This document shows, one piece after another, positions 42,865 through 51,543 of a DNA stretch of 51,543 bases; position 1 is the stretch's first letter; each line of letters starts with the position of its first letter. Location: positions 1 to 51,543 of the forward strand of contig JBNKHG010000004.1 of the NCBI GenBank assembly GCA_050290225.1, read 5' to 3'. This DNA comes from JBNKHG01 sp050290225 (GTDB taxonomy: Bacteria > Pseudomonadota > Gammaproteobacteria > Pseudomonadales > Cellvibrionaceae). Below the pieces are notes generated by a model. It did not search any database. It had not been told where the DNA came from and saw nothing but the letters and a program-made list of their open reading frames with translations. A program made the translations under genes and the position numbers.

Positions 42865-43686
42865 GTGGAACAGGAAATCCAGCAAGCGGCAGCAATCTAT
42901 AACCTGGTCGCTGAGTTTTTCATCAATTACAGTTTCCAGATTCTCGGCGCCATCATCATTCTGCTGATCGGGATGTTCGTCGCCCGCAAAGTGGGTACCC
43001 TGGTATTGCGCCTGTGCGACCGCAAGGGACTTGACATCACGTTGAGCCACTTTATCGCCAGCTTTGTCCGCATTGCCGTGATCGTTATGGTGGCCATTAT
43101 CGTGTTGGGCAAACTGGGGATCAGCATCACCCCTTTCCTGGCAGCGGTGGGTGCGATCTCCCTGGGCGCCGGTCTGGCAGTGCAGGGGCTACTCTCCAAT
43201 TACAGCGCCGGGCTCAATATTATTTTAGCCCGGCCGTTTGTGGTGGGCGATACTATCCGGGTCCAGGGCGTGAGCGGCCAGGTCAAGGATGTACGCCTGG
43301 CTTTCACCATTCTTACCAATGAGGACGATATTGAGATCACCATTCCCAACAGGCATATTGTCGGTGAAATTATTCACAACTCCCATGCCGATACCCTGGC
43401 CGAAGAGACCATCGGCATTGCCTACCGCAGCGACCCCCAGCGGGCAATCGAGGTGATTCAGTCGGCGCTTGCTGATATCGCGGAGTTACAGGGCAAACGC
43501 CCACCGCAAGTGGGTATCGAAGGGTTTGGCGACAGCTCCATCAATATCGGCATCCGCTTCTGGGCGCCGACAGCAAACTATTTTCAAACCTGTTACAAGG
43601 CCAATGGTGCCATTTTTAGTGCCCTCAAGGCCGCTGACATAGAAATCCCTTTCCCGCAGCGGGAAGTGCGTTTGTTACAAAATTAG
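42865..43686 (+). CDS. small-conductance mechanosensitive channel (MscS family)
   Basis: The 273-residue protein starts with GTG after ACGGAGTTCACA. It has three membrane helices (about 25-45, 65-85 and 90-125). The pore-lining helix carries the Gly/Ala pattern FLAAVGAISLGAGLAVQGLL, and the beta-domain motif RPFVVGDTIRVQGVSG follows, then IPNRHIVGEIIHN. The length and plan match E. coli MscS, which opens under membrane tension to release solutes during osmotic downshock. No operon partner is evident. Confidence 0.93.
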   Translation: MEQEIQQAAAIYNLVAEFFINYSFQILGAIIILLIGMFVARKVGTLVLRLCDRKGLDITLSHFIASFVRIAVIVMVAIIVLGKLGISITPFLAAVGAISLGAGLAVQGLLSNYSAGLNIILARPFVVGDTIRVQGVSGQVKDVRLAFTILTNEDDIEITIPNRHIVGEIIHNSHADTLAEETIGIAYRSDPQRAIEVIQSALADIAELQGKRPPQVGIEGFGDSSINIGIRFWAPTANYFQTCYKANGAIFSALKAADIEIPFPQREVRLLQN

Positions 43687-43763
43687 TCGGCAGAGAACCT
43701 TTCCAGGCTCGGTTTTCGCCAGACGGGCCACCACCTCGCCCGGCGCCGGAACGCCGGCCCGGA

Positions 43764-44777
43764 TCAATCTTTGATGGTGACGAGATAACGGCCAATGGCA
43801 TGGCCGTTGTAGATCCGCGTGAGGTACTCGGGGGTCTGCTCAAGGCTTATCGCCTCAGCCATGGACTCCAGGTTCGCGAGTTTCAGGCGAGTTGCGAGGC
43901 TCTCCCAGACCGCTGACTTTTTCTCTATCGGTAATTCCACGGAATCGACACCCAACAGAGAGACGCCGCGCAGGATAAAGGGGAATACATTGGCGTCGAA
44001 AGTCGCGGCCGCAGCCAGACCACAGGCCGCGACCGCCCCCTCAGGCTTGATCGATTTGATTAAATTGAACAGATAATCGCCCCCGATGGCATCCACGGCA
44101 TAGGCCCACTGGGGTTTACCCAGGGGACGACTGGCGATCTCATTGAGCGTATCTCTATCGATAACCTGCCTGGCCCCCAAGTTGGCCAAAAACTCACTCT
44201 CTTCCAACTTTCCTGTTAAAGCCGCCACCTCGTACCCCAGCTTGTGCAGCATAGCGATACTGAAACAGCCGACACCACCAGTGGCACCGGTGACTGCCAC
44301 CGTCCCCTGGTCAGGACTGGCACCCATCCGCTCCAGCTTCTCGATACAGAGCGCAGCGGTAAATCCGGCGGTGCCGTAGATCATGGCCTCTTTCAGAGTC
44401 AAGCCTTGAGGACACGGACAGGCCCACTCAGCGGGTACTCTAATCCGTTGAGACAGTGCTCCTGAGGTGTTCATACCAAGGTCATAGCCACATACCAGCA
44501 CCAGGTCTCCGGGCTGGAAGCCACCACTGGCGTCGTCCAGAACAACACCTGCCGCATCCACACCCGGGACGTGGGGATAGTTTCGGGTGACCCCCCGGTT
44601 TCCGTGGGCAGACAAGGCGTCTTTATAGTTCAGGGAAGAATAGTGGACATCAACCAGCAGATCCCCCTTCGGCAGATCATCCAGTGTGCGTTGGACCACC
44701 TGTTGCTCAAACTGACCCTCCGGCATTTCTTGCACCAACAGGGCCTTGAAGCTCGCGTGTTCTTTTTGCTCAACCAT
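43764..44777 (-). CDS. YhdH/AcuI-type acrylyl-CoA reductase-like oxidoreductase
   Basis: ATG 44777 (337 aa) is preceded by AAAGGTG. A longer frame to 44807 is unlikely. It is a medium-chain dehydrogenase/reductase without the zinc ligands of alcohol dehydrogenases. Signature segments are SSLNYKDALSA, PHVPGVDAAGVV and GTAGFTAALCIEKLE, with the NADPH Rossmann motif VTGATGGVGCFS. The family includes E. coli YhdH and AcuI, which reduces acryloyl-CoA to propionyl-CoA in marine bacteria using dimethylsulfoniopropionate. Physiological substrate here is uncertain. sohB lies upstream on the same strand. Confidence 0.87.
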   Translation of the reverse strand: MVEQKEHASFKALLVQEMPEGQFEQQVVQRTLDDLPKGDLLVDVHYSSLNYKDALSAHGNRGVTRNYPHVPGVDAAGVVLDDASGGFQPGDLVLVCGYDLGMNTSGALSQRIRVPAEWACPCPQGLTLKEAMIYGTAGFTAALCIEKLERMGASPDQGTVAVTGATGGVGCFSIAMLHKLGYEVAALTGKLEESEFLANLGARQVIDRDTLNEIASRPLGKPQWAYAVDAIGGDYLFNLIKSIKPEGAVAACGLAAAATFDANVFPFILRGVSLLGVDSVELPIEKKSAVWESLATRLKLANLESMAEAISLEQTPEYLTRIYNGHAIGRYLVTIKD

Positions 44778-44864
44778 AAAAACACCTTTACAACTTTGAT
44801 GATCCAAATCCCTTCCTGTACGGGATTCGCCACCCCAAGTCCCGGTTACATTCCTGACCTTCCG

Positions 44865-45938
44865 TCAGGAAAACCAGTGCGAACGCTGCAACCTCTCCCA
44901 CCAGGTAATCAGCAGTCGGTCAGCGGCTTGCTGCATCGAAACGCCCAACTTCTCGGGCAGAGATTTCTTATGCTTATAGACAACCTCATAGACGTCCGCC
45001 GCCTCAACCTGGGCGGTAATATATTCATCACTGGTTTGCAGAACATCCACCAGATTAACGCCCTGGGCCCGGCGACCAAACCAGACCTCGCCAGTAGCGA
45101 CCTCGGCAATATCAACCGAAGGGCGGTGCTCGGCCACAAAGTCCTTAAACAATTGGTGGGTATCTTCAATATCCTCTGTAAACTTTTCCCGGTCCCTTTC
45201 GGTGTTCTCGCCAAACAACGTCAGGGTACGTTTGTATTCACCGGCCGTGATCATCTCGAAATCGATATCATGTTTCTTTAGCAGGCGATGGAAGTTGGGC
45301 AATTGGGCCAGCACACCAATCGATCCGATCACGGCAAAGGGTGCAGCGAGTATTTTATCGGCCACACAAGCCATCATATACCCTCCACTGGCGGCCACCT
45401 TGTCGACACAGACGGTCAGCGGAATACCCTTCCCGGTGATTCTCGCCAGTTGGCTCGAGGCCAATCCGTAGCTGTGTACCATGCCGCCACCACTTTCCAG
45501 GCGTACCAGTACTTCGTCGGTTTTTCGAGCCAAACTCAGTATCGCTGTGATCTCCTCGCGCAGGTTTTCGGTAGCGGAAGCTTTGATATCACCGTGAAAA
45601 TTCAACACAAACAGCCGCTTTTTCTCCGCCCCCCCTTCTTCACCACTTTCAGCCTTGGGCGCCTTTGCAGCTTTTTTCTGCGCTGCAGCGGACTCTTTTT
45701 CGCGTTTTTTCTCAGCCTTGTGGTCGGCCTTGAGGGCATACTCATCCAGCACGGCTTCTTTCATTACCCGACTCATGTCTTCGTAGTTGTCGTTGAGACG
45801 GGTCACTTCAATATGGCCTTTTTCAGCGGGTTTGCCTTTATGCGAGGCAGACACCACTATTCCAACCACAGCACCTATGGCCACCACGATGGTAATGGCC
45901 TTGGCCAGAAAGAGTCCGTATTCCGATAAAAATTCCAA
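44865..45938 (-). CDS. sohB: periplasmic serine protease SohB
   Basis: The 357-residue protein starts with TTG after CGGAGAAACC. A membrane helix (about 10-31) anchors it, and a charged Lys/Ala/Glu-rich stretch (about 60-107) precedes the S49 protease domain. The catalytic serine lies in KVAASGGYMMA (S184) and the lysine in AGEYKRTLT (K236), giving the Ser-Lys dyad of SppA/SohB enzymes. Single-domain length fits SohB rather than the double-length SppA. It probably degrades proteins or signal peptides in the inner-membrane/periplasm interface. Confidence 0.93.
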   Translation of the reverse strand: MEFLSEYGLFLAKAITIVVAIGAVVGIVVSASHKGKPAEKGHIEVTRLNDNYEDMSRVMKEAVLDEYALKADHKAEKKREKESAAAQKKAAKAPKAESGEEGGAEKKRLFVLNFHGDIKASATENLREEITAILSLARKTDEVLVRLESGGGMVHSYGLASSQLARITGKGIPLTVCVDKVAASGGYMMACVADKILAAPFAVIGSIGVLAQLPNFHRLLKKHDIDFEMITAGEYKRTLTLFGENTERDREKFTEDIEDTHQLFKDFVAEHRPSVDIAEVATGEVWFGRRAQGVNLVDVLQTSDEYITAQVEAADVYEVVYKHKKSLPEKLGVSMQQAADRLLITWWERLQRSHWFS

Positions 45939-46018
45939 AGGTTTCTCCGACGTTAAGTAAGATGTTTCAGTCTAAAAATAGTAATGGATGTATTGCCCCC
46001 CGGGGAAAAAGGGTAATA

Positions 46019-46678
46019 CTACTGCCAGCGCGACACGGCCATTTGCGCACGCTCGTTGAGCGGTCTGGCAATCAAGCCACTGCTGGTTAGCAGCACTTCG
46101 TAGAGAGCGCCGTCATCCATGGGTACAAAGGTGGCACTGCCGTAGACCGCACTCACGAACGGCAGCGATTGCCCTGCGGTCTGCAACCAGGCCCAGACAT
46201 CGACGCCAAATTCGCTCTGGCTAAGCGGATAAACACTACGCTCGGCGTTGCGTTCCTTGGCGAGCGAAAAGTATCGACCACTGATGCGATCCAGCCGGTA
46301 CCCCGGTTTAACACCCCAGGCCGACAAGACACCCGGCCATTTGATGATGCGGGCATCCAACTGCCATTGATCGCCCAGCAATTCGTAGCTTTGTTCCTCG
46401 CCCTCGGCATCCACTAAAGTCGCCTGGTAACGCTGGGTGTCCAATTTTTCAAAGCTGAGAGTGGCGATAGACTTTTCACTGAGAATTTGCTGGTAGCTGA
46501 AAACATCGTAGGCCGTCAACGCGAGCAGTACACCGCCACCGACCAGCAGCAAGCCAAACATCCCCCGCAGCCAACCCAGAATCCACCCCGCTCTGGCCAA
46601 CACTTTCAAAGACAGTAGGAACAATAACAATCCCAGCACCACGACGGCGAATGCCACAACCTCGTAAAACATGGTCAT
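46019..46678 (-). CDS. hypothetical two-helix membrane protein
   Basis: The 219-residue protein has two N-terminal membrane helices (about 5-27 and 38-57) and a soluble mixed domain of about 150 residues. Segments such as YQATLVDAEGEEQSYELLGDQWQLD and IIKWPGVLSAWG resemble proteins annotated loosely as multidrug transporters in pseudomonads, but two helices cannot form such a transporter. No catalytic motif is seen. GGGAGGGGACAG precedes the ATG. It lies between nudC and sohB on the same strand. Confidence 0.75.
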   Translation of the reverse strand: MTMFYEVVAFAVVVLGLLLFLLSLKVLARAGWILGWLRGMFGLLLVGGGVLLALTAYDVFSYQQILSEKSIATLSFEKLDTQRYQATLVDAEGEEQSYELLGDQWQLDARIIKWPGVLSAWGVKPGYRLDRISGRYFSLAKERNAERSVYPLSQSEFGVDVWAWLQTAGQSLPFVSAVYGSATFVPMDDGALYEVLLTSSGLIARPLNERAQMAVSRWQ

Positions 46679-46738
46679 CTGTCCCCTCCCCCGGGCTTCC
46701 TCTCCTGAATTATTACGTCTGTCATCACAAGACGCGAT

Positions 46739-47596
46739 CTAGTCATAAAGGCTCTCGTTAGATTCACACCAAGCTACAAAGTGCGATATCAATTGTCCCG
46801 ACAACGACTGGGGCGGCGGCACCATGGGCAACTGGTCGTAACGCCACCACTGGGCATCAACTATCTCCTTGCCGTCCACGACAATGTCCCCGCTTTTAAA
46901 CTCGGCGTGAAAACCCAGCATCAACTGTCCGGGAAATGGCCATGGTTGACTGCCAAAATACTTCAACCCCCCGACTTCAACCCCCACCTCTTCCATGACT
47001 TCGCGGCGCAATGCAGTCTCCACCGTTTCACCCGGTTCGATAAAACCTGCCAGTGCACTGTAATAATGTTTGGGGAAATTGGCATTGTGGGCCAGCAGAC
47101 AGTACTCGTCGCGTGTAATGACAGTAATCACGCAGGGCGACAGGCGCGGATAATACGCCTGGTTGCAGGCAGTACAGACTCGCGCACGATCCTCGTCGTG
47201 CTCTTGGGTGGGGCTACCGCACTTACCACAAAATTGGTGTGTGTTGTGCCACTCAACGATCTGCTGGGCCCGACCGGCCAGTTCAAAATGCGCATCCCCC
47301 AAACTGCCAAGTATGGCCCGCAGGCCCACCCAGTAGAAGCCTGCGGGGAGCCATTCGGAAAACGCCACTTCCACCGCGTAACAAGGCATGCCGTCCAAAC
47401 TACCCAGGTAGTGTTTTGACAGGACTTCCAGTTGAAGGTCGCTGTCAATTTCAATCATCAACGGGTACCAGCTCTGGCCTTCCGGACAAAGAAGCTGACC
47501 TCCGCCGATCACGATTTGATAACCTGGCAGACTCTTGTCAACAGCCGTTGTGATTGCTGGTTGAAATCGTAAACTGTCGGCTTGTTGCTCAAACAT
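46739..47596 (-). CDS. nudC: NAD+ diphosphatase / NADH pyrophosphatase NudC
   Basis: The 285-residue enzyme has a zinc ribbon with C123, C126, C141 and C144. The Nudix box GFIEPGETVETALRREVMEE begins at residue 184. The NudC-specific motif SQPWPFPG lies at 216-223. NudC splits NAD(H) into NMN(H) and AMP and removes NAD caps from RNA 5' ends. Length is slightly above the E. coli enzyme. It sits directly downstream of fimL on the same strand, a pairing I recall from Pseudomonas aeruginosa. Confidence 0.95.
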   Translation of the reverse strand: MFEQQADSLRFQPAITTAVDKSLPGYQIVIGGGQLLCPEGQSWYPLMIEIDSDLQLEVLSKHYLGSLDGMPCYAVEVAFSEWLPAGFYWVGLRAILGSLGDAHFELAGRAQQIVEWHNTHQFCGKCGSPTQEHDEDRARVCTACNQAYYPRLSPCVITVITRDEYCLLAHNANFPKHYYSALAGFIEPGETVETALRREVMEEVGVEVGGLKYFGSQPWPFPGQLMLGFHAEFKSGDIVVDGKEIVDAQWWRYDQLPMVPPPQSLSGQLISHFVAWCESNESLYD

Positions 47597-47648
47597 ACTC
47601 TGTAAAAACTCGTTTTTCGACGACTCGCCGGGCTTAAGGATCCAGCGA

Positions 47649-49358
47649 TTAATTCACCGGATAGCCAAGCGCCGCCAAACTCTCCTCGGCAATTTCCAGC
47701 ACCTGTTCTTCACAACGTCTGTCGCTGGATACTGCATCCAGATAATATTCCAGACCGATAACCGCATCGGCAAAGGTTTCTAGCATATCTTTAAAAGCAT
47801 CGACACTGCTTCCCTGTAGTAGGGCCTTGTTAACAAAGGCAGTACTGGCCGCCAGTACTGCAGCTGCACGCTGCATGTTCAACAACACCATGCCGCCGCG
47901 CAGCGCATTTAACGTCGAAGGCACATTCTTTATGTGTCCGGGATCATAGTTGGATTCCGCAAAAGAATTGAGTGCCCGTTTCACCAGTGCCAGACCGGAC
48001 TCTGATTCTTTCAGGACCACCGCTTCCGCTTCCGCCAAGGCGCTGGTGGCAATCACTTCATCCCGCTCGGCGAGGTTGACCTTCGACAAGCTGTCGTTGG
48101 AAAGGTTGTTTGATTCAAGGCCGGAAACCGCGCTCTCCACATAGAGCAAAACATCCGCAATCTCCAACAGATCCTTGGCATCACCGTCCTTGCCGCGATC
48201 ACGCCACGTTTCGATCTTGGCTATTTCCTGTTTCAGCGAGTTTCCAGGTGCGACCAATCCCACCAGGGAGAGTATCTCTGCCACTTTATTCAGGGTATCA
48301 ATCAGGTCATCGTAGTCAGTGATACTACCAGTGCCCCCTTCTGAAGCCCTCTCGAGTATATCCTTGGTACGTCGCAACTCATCCTTCAAAACAGCGGCCA
48401 TGGAATTGAAAGTGTTGACGCTGGGTCCTTTCAACGCTTCACGTTCGTAGCGCAATTCCTTATCGTTGTATCCCAGAGGTTCGATCTCAAAAAGCCGCTT
48501 GACGTCCTTTGCCTTTTCACTGTCATAGCCGGAGATCGCGACGATATAAAGCAGCTCCTTTATCAACCCTTTATTGGGTTCTCTATCAAATTCTGACTCA
48601 CTGCCGGCTTGCAACAGCTTGAGTTGCCTATCAATAACCCCGAGCAACAGTTTGCGATTTTTTGTCACGTCCATATTGGCTCTCGTCAGAGCCTCGATGG
48701 CACAACTTCCCACCCACCAGAGCTTTCCCATGGGGCGGTCGCCGGTAATAATATCAAGGCGCTCCAGAGCACGCTGCATCATTGCCAGCGAAGGTTTGAT
48801 CTGCTTGCTTTTTAAGACATTGAGCAACCCCACCTGGTACATATGCCGCAGGCGTCTGACCAAGGCCGCCATCTCCTCTCCCGGAACCGCGCTGCCAGGA
48901 CGCACACCTTTGCGCCTGGCCTCAACATTGGCCTGAAAGAAATGGCTTTCCGGCAACAGGGGCGTTTTACAGATCTGCCGCATTTCATTGATATGGGGAA
49001 TTAATAACGCCGGCACGGAACGACGTGTTTTCTGGACATACTCAAGATAGCGAGACAGGATAAAAAAAGCCGCCGTCAACACCGACAGCGGCTCTTCCAT
49101 ATCCTCATCGCGGGTATGGGCCAGTTCGCCTGCCAGTTTGAGCAGATCGCCGGCCAGTAAATCGGCACCGCGAAGTTGTATCAGTTCCAGGGTTCCACTG
49201 ATTTGCTTGATCCCGGCAATACACTCGTTGAGCAATTCTTCATTTTCCCGCTGCGCTACAAACTGTTCCAACTTGGACGCCGATTGCTCGATAGCAGCCA
49301 CTAGCTCATCATGAACAAGGTTGAGGGACGTCAGTTTGAAAGTCTCGCTTTGCGTCAC
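47649..49358 (-). CDS. fimL: FimL-like regulator (ChpA N-terminal homologue)
   Basis: The 569-residue all-helical cytoplasmic protein resembles the N-terminal, non-catalytic region of ChpA/PilL and the FimL protein of pseudomonads: LIPHINEMRQICKTPLLPES, RRLRHMYQVGLLNVLKS and WWVGSCAIEAL are typical. It has no phosphorylatable Hpt motif, kinase domain or CheW domain. FimL promotes type IV pilus assembly and cAMP signalling in Pseudomonas aeruginosa, where it also lies next to nudC. The start is GTG 49358. AAAGGAA precedes an ATG-GCG-TGA mini-frame whose stop overlaps this start. Confidence 0.85.
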   Translation of the reverse strand: MTQSETFKLTSLNLVHDELVAAIEQSASKLEQFVAQRENEELLNECIAGIKQISGTLELIQLRGADLLAGDLLKLAGELAHTRDEDMEEPLSVLTAAFFILSRYLEYVQKTRRSVPALLIPHINEMRQICKTPLLPESHFFQANVEARRKGVRPGSAVPGEEMAALVRRLRHMYQVGLLNVLKSKQIKPSLAMMQRALERLDIITGDRPMGKLWWVGSCAIEALTRANMDVTKNRKLLLGVIDRQLKLLQAGSESEFDREPNKGLIKELLYIVAISGYDSEKAKDVKRLFEIEPLGYNDKELRYEREALKGPSVNTFNSMAAVLKDELRRTKDILERASEGGTGSITDYDDLIDTLNKVAEILSLVGLVAPGNSLKQEIAKIETWRDRGKDGDAKDLLEIADVLLYVESAVSGLESNNLSNDSLSKVNLAERDEVIATSALAEAEAVVLKESESGLALVKRALNSFAESNYDPGHIKNVPSTLNALRGGMVLLNMQRAAAVLAASTAFVNKALLQGSSVDAFKDMLETFADAVIGLEYYLDAVSSDRRCEEQVLEIAEESLAALGYPVN

Positions 49359-49828
49359 GCCATTACTTCCTTTATCGATTCTTGTATCCGGATTGCTCCG
49401 AGCGGTGCGATGCCTGTCCGGCCAACTTCCCGTTGACTAAAATCTGTGCACCTGGCGCCAATACGGTCTGCCTATTGTCATTATCGGCCGAAGGCATAAA
49501 AATCTTATATTACCGCAGCTTAGGACGAATCCTTAAGCGTTAAATGAACTTTAACCCACCACCCCACCCAATTCCAATGTCAGCAACGGCTTTATCGTAA
49601 ATAGACAAACCAGTACACAAAACATCCAACTTAGCTACCAATATCACTTATTCATCTGGAGAATAGTCAAGATCCTATTGAAAAACTTGAATTTTTTACG
49701 GATTTCGGTAGCTTCTCCCGCTGGTTTTTAGAATTTACCCATGCTCATTCAAAAGGCACGCCAGACTGCTCAATAAACACGCAACCCGTCATACCAACTA
49801 ACCCCCATTGGGGAAGGGAACTTCGATA
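49359..49828. other. 470-bp divergent intergenic region
   Basis: This A/T-rich region separates fimL (minus) and nhaB (plus) and must hold both promoters. Several A/T-rich boxes occur, but I find no pair with good spacing that I would defend. No repeat, structured RNA or small gene stands out. A TTG at 49808 would extend nhaB by seven residues. Confidence 0.55.
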
Positions 49829-51334
49829 ATGGCACAAACCTTAAACCAAGCCTTTGTACGCAATTTTTTAGGCCAGGCGCCCCAGTGGTACAAAAATGCC
49901 ATCCTCTTGTTCTTGGTGTTAAATCCCATTTTGCTTTTCACTGCTGGCTCCTTTCTGACCGGTTGGGTATTGATCGCTGAATTTATCTTTACCCTGGCAA
50001 TGGCGCTTAAGTGCTATCCCTTGCAGCCCGGCGGCATTCTGGCGCTGGAGGCCGTGATTCTGGGCATGACCAGCCCCCATGCCGTGTATGACGAGGTGGT
50101 GGCCAACTTCGAAGTAATCCTGCTGTTGATGTTTATGGTGGCAGGGATCTACTTTATGAAAAACCTGCTGCTGTTTGTGTTCACGAAAATACTGCTCGAT
50201 ATCCGTTCCAAGCTCTTGCTATCGCTGCTGTTCTCCCTGGTGGCAGCCATACTCTCTGCCTTCCTTGATGCCCTGACCGTTACGGCTGTACTTATTAGTG
50301 TGGGAGTGGGCTTCTACGCGGTATATCACAAGGTTGCATCGGGTAAGAAGCTACACCAGACCCACGATCATGCTGACGATGAGCAAGTTCACGAATACCA
50401 TCGCGAGGACCTGGATCAATTTCGCGCCTTTCTCCGCAGCCTGTTGATGCATGGCGCTGTCGGCACAGCCCTGGGCGGTGTTTGCACCCTGGTTGGCGAG
50501 CCCCAGAACCTGCTAATTGCTGAAAAGGCCGGCTGGAATTTTGTGGAATTCTTCATTTATATGGCTCCGGTGACCATGCCGGTACTGGCTGCCGGCCTAA
50601 TTACCTGCGTGCTTTTGGAAAAAGTGAAGATTGCCGGTTACGGAATGACACTGCCGGACTCGGTGCGAAGCGTGCTGGAGGACTATGCCGAGGAGGAAGC
50701 CAAAAAGCGAACCCCGCGAGATACCGCATCGTTGATTGTCCAGGCATTGGCCGCCGCTATCCTGGTGTTTTCACTGGCCTTTCATCTAGCGGCAGTCGGC
50801 CTTATCGGCCTGATGATTATTGTTTTGCTGACCGCTTTTAACGGCATTATCGAAGAACACCAGATCGGTCACGCCTTTGAAGAGGCGCTGCCGTTTACGG
50901 CACTGTTGGTGGTATTTTTCTCTGTCGTCGCCGTGATTCACGAACAGCACCTGTTTACACCGATAACCAGTGCAGTGCTGGCCCTGGATGCCGCGGCTCA
51001 GCCGGCGATGCTGTTTATTGCCAATGGCGTGCTCTCCATGATCAGCGACAATGTTTTTGTGGCCACAGTCTACATAAACGAAGTGAAAGAAGCCCTGGCC
51101 CAGGGCGCCATTACCCGCGACCACTTTAATACGCTGGCTGTCGCCATTAATACAGGCACCAATTTGCCCAGCGTCGCCACACCTAACGGCCAGGCAGCAT
51201 TTCTGTTCCTGCTGACGTCAGCCCTGGCACCATTGATTCGCCTGTCCTATGGAAGGATGGTCATTATGGCCCTGCCCTACACCGTGGTACTGGGCGGAGT
51301 TGGCCTCTTCTGTGTGAGCTACTTTATTGCTTAA
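49829..51334 (+). CDS. nhaB: Na+/H+ antiporter NhaB
   Basis: ATG 49829 (501 aa) is preceded by AAGGGAAC. The protein has about twelve membrane segments. It matches NhaB over its length: the opening NFLGQAPQWYKNAILLFLVLNP split as FLGQAPQWYKN and NPILLF, LDALTVTAVLISVGVGFY, GGVCTLVGEPQNLLI, ISDNVFVATVYINEVK and the C-terminal INTGTNLPSVATPNGQAAFL. NhaB expels sodium in exchange for protons at the inner membrane, useful in saline habitats. A terminator follows the stop. Confidence 0.95.
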   Translation: MAQTLNQAFVRNFLGQAPQWYKNAILLFLVLNPILLFTAGSFLTGWVLIAEFIFTLAMALKCYPLQPGGILALEAVILGMTSPHAVYDEVVANFEVILLLMFMVAGIYFMKNLLLFVFTKILLDIRSKLLLSLLFSLVAAILSAFLDALTVTAVLISVGVGFYAVYHKVASGKKLHQTHDHADDEQVHEYHREDLDQFRAFLRSLLMHGAVGTALGGVCTLVGEPQNLLIAEKAGWNFVEFFIYMAPVTMPVLAAGLITCVLLEKVKIAGYGMTLPDSVRSVLEDYAEEEAKKRTPRDTASLIVQALAAAILVFSLAFHLAAVGLIGLMIIVLLTAFNGIIEEHQIGHAFEEALPFTALLVVFFSVVAVIHEQHLFTPITSAVLALDAAAQPAMLFIANGVLSMISDNVFVATVYINEVKEALAQGAITRDHFNTLAVAINTGTNLPSVATPNGQAAFLFLLTSALAPLIRLSYGRMVIMALPYTVVLGGVGLFCVSYFIA

Positions 51335-51351
51335 GGGCCACATTGACCTGG

Positions 51352-51383
51352 AAAAAAGCCGGTAATTCGCTGCCGGTTTTTTT
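51352..51383 (+). terminator. intrinsic terminator after nhaB
   Basis: CCGGTA and TGCCGG pair with one wobble around ATTCGC. They are flanked upstream by AAAAAAG and downstream by seven Ts (51377-51383). The A and T flanks extend the stem. Confidence 0.8.
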
Positions 51384-51498
51384 GTGGCAGGACATAAAAA
51401 AGGGTTCTTCAGAAAAATTTGTGGGTTGTTATGATTCATGTTTTGGTAACGACGTCTCGTTCGTGCCACAAGCGGACGAACCGACGTGCCACGAATAC

Positions 51499-51539
51499 TT
51501 GTGGCTTGCCGCTTGAAGCCGCAAGCCGCAAGCCGCAAG
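51499..51539. repeat. GCTTGCGGC-type repeat near the window end
   Basis: AGCCGCA occurs three times in perfect tandem (51517-51537). It is preceded by a near-inverse segment CTTGTGGCTTGC (51499-51510) that can pair with GCAAGCCGCAAG at one mismatch. Such G+C-rich palindromic tracts are common between genes in pseudomonad-like genomes. It continues toward the window edge. Confidence 0.6.
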
Positions 51540-51543
51540 AGTC

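Noticed and set aside
51499..51539. CRISPR array from the short repeats at the window end
   Set aside because: The unit is 7 bp in direct tandem with no spacers, and no cas gene occurs in the window.

Overview
The window reads as a chromosomal segment of a Gram-negative gammaproteobacterium, probably a marine, Cellvibrionales/Pseudomonadales-like lineage. The evidence is gene content: fimL next to nudC, sohB, a YhdH-type reductase and nhaB; folD beside a Pro-Arg-His tRNA array; yejK; truC; rsuA; an RsmC-type methyltransferase; and a rhombosortase with a GlyGly-CTERM substrate. The genus is inference. There is no phage, insertion sequence, CRISPR array or rRNA operon, and almost every gene is an ordinary chromosomal gene.

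Layout. 1-2070: tRNA-Val and tRNA-Asp on the minus strand, then an orphan PAS histidine kinase that may be coupled to a tiny upstream ORF. 2079-10843: a large secreted DUF6351-like alpha/beta hydrolase, a lipoprotein, a LuxR-type regulator, then an FAD monooxygenase, a DUF2783 protein and an ETHE1-like metallo-hydrolase, a decayed half TauE transporter and a dienelactone hydrolase. 10898-18415: a FixL/FixJ-like two-component pair divergent from a beta-oxidation cluster (acyl-CoA dehydrogenase, FadB-like bifunctional enzyme, thiolase). The thiolase carries a frameshifting deletion near its N-terminus. 18578-24636: a HigBA toxin-antitoxin module beside the tRNA-Pro-Arg-His array, then folD and several RNA-modification genes, ending with tRNA-Asn and a strong terminator.

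24907-31589: an OmpA-like barrel with three 14-bp repeats in its leader, a cupin, a peptidase-like hydrolase, and recQ with an RluA-like pseudouridine synthase. A small unknown gene follows, with 17-bp tandem repeats in its upstream region. 31665-33665: a clsB/ybhP-like phospholipid pair. 33761-33957: a candidate free-standing structured RNA whose first bases pair perfectly with its 3' end and which starts just downstream of a TATACT box. I cannot assign it to a family. 34040-37202: a secreted zinc metalloprotease with a GlyGly-CTERM tail, a DUF6174 lipoprotein and, divergently, the rhombosortase expected to process that tail.

37199-51543: an AsmA-like protein, a coiled-coil membrane protein, yejK, a membrane-anchored GltB-like FMN protein, a DUF3806 protein, an AIM24 protein, an MscS channel, the YhdH/AcuI reductase, sohB, a two-helix membrane protein, nudC, fimL and nhaB with its terminator. 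The most noteworthy observations are the structured RNA, the thiolase deletion, the protease/rhombosortase pair, the palindromes between the FixLJ-like genes and the acyl-CoA dehydrogenase, and several short tandem repeats in promoter regions.
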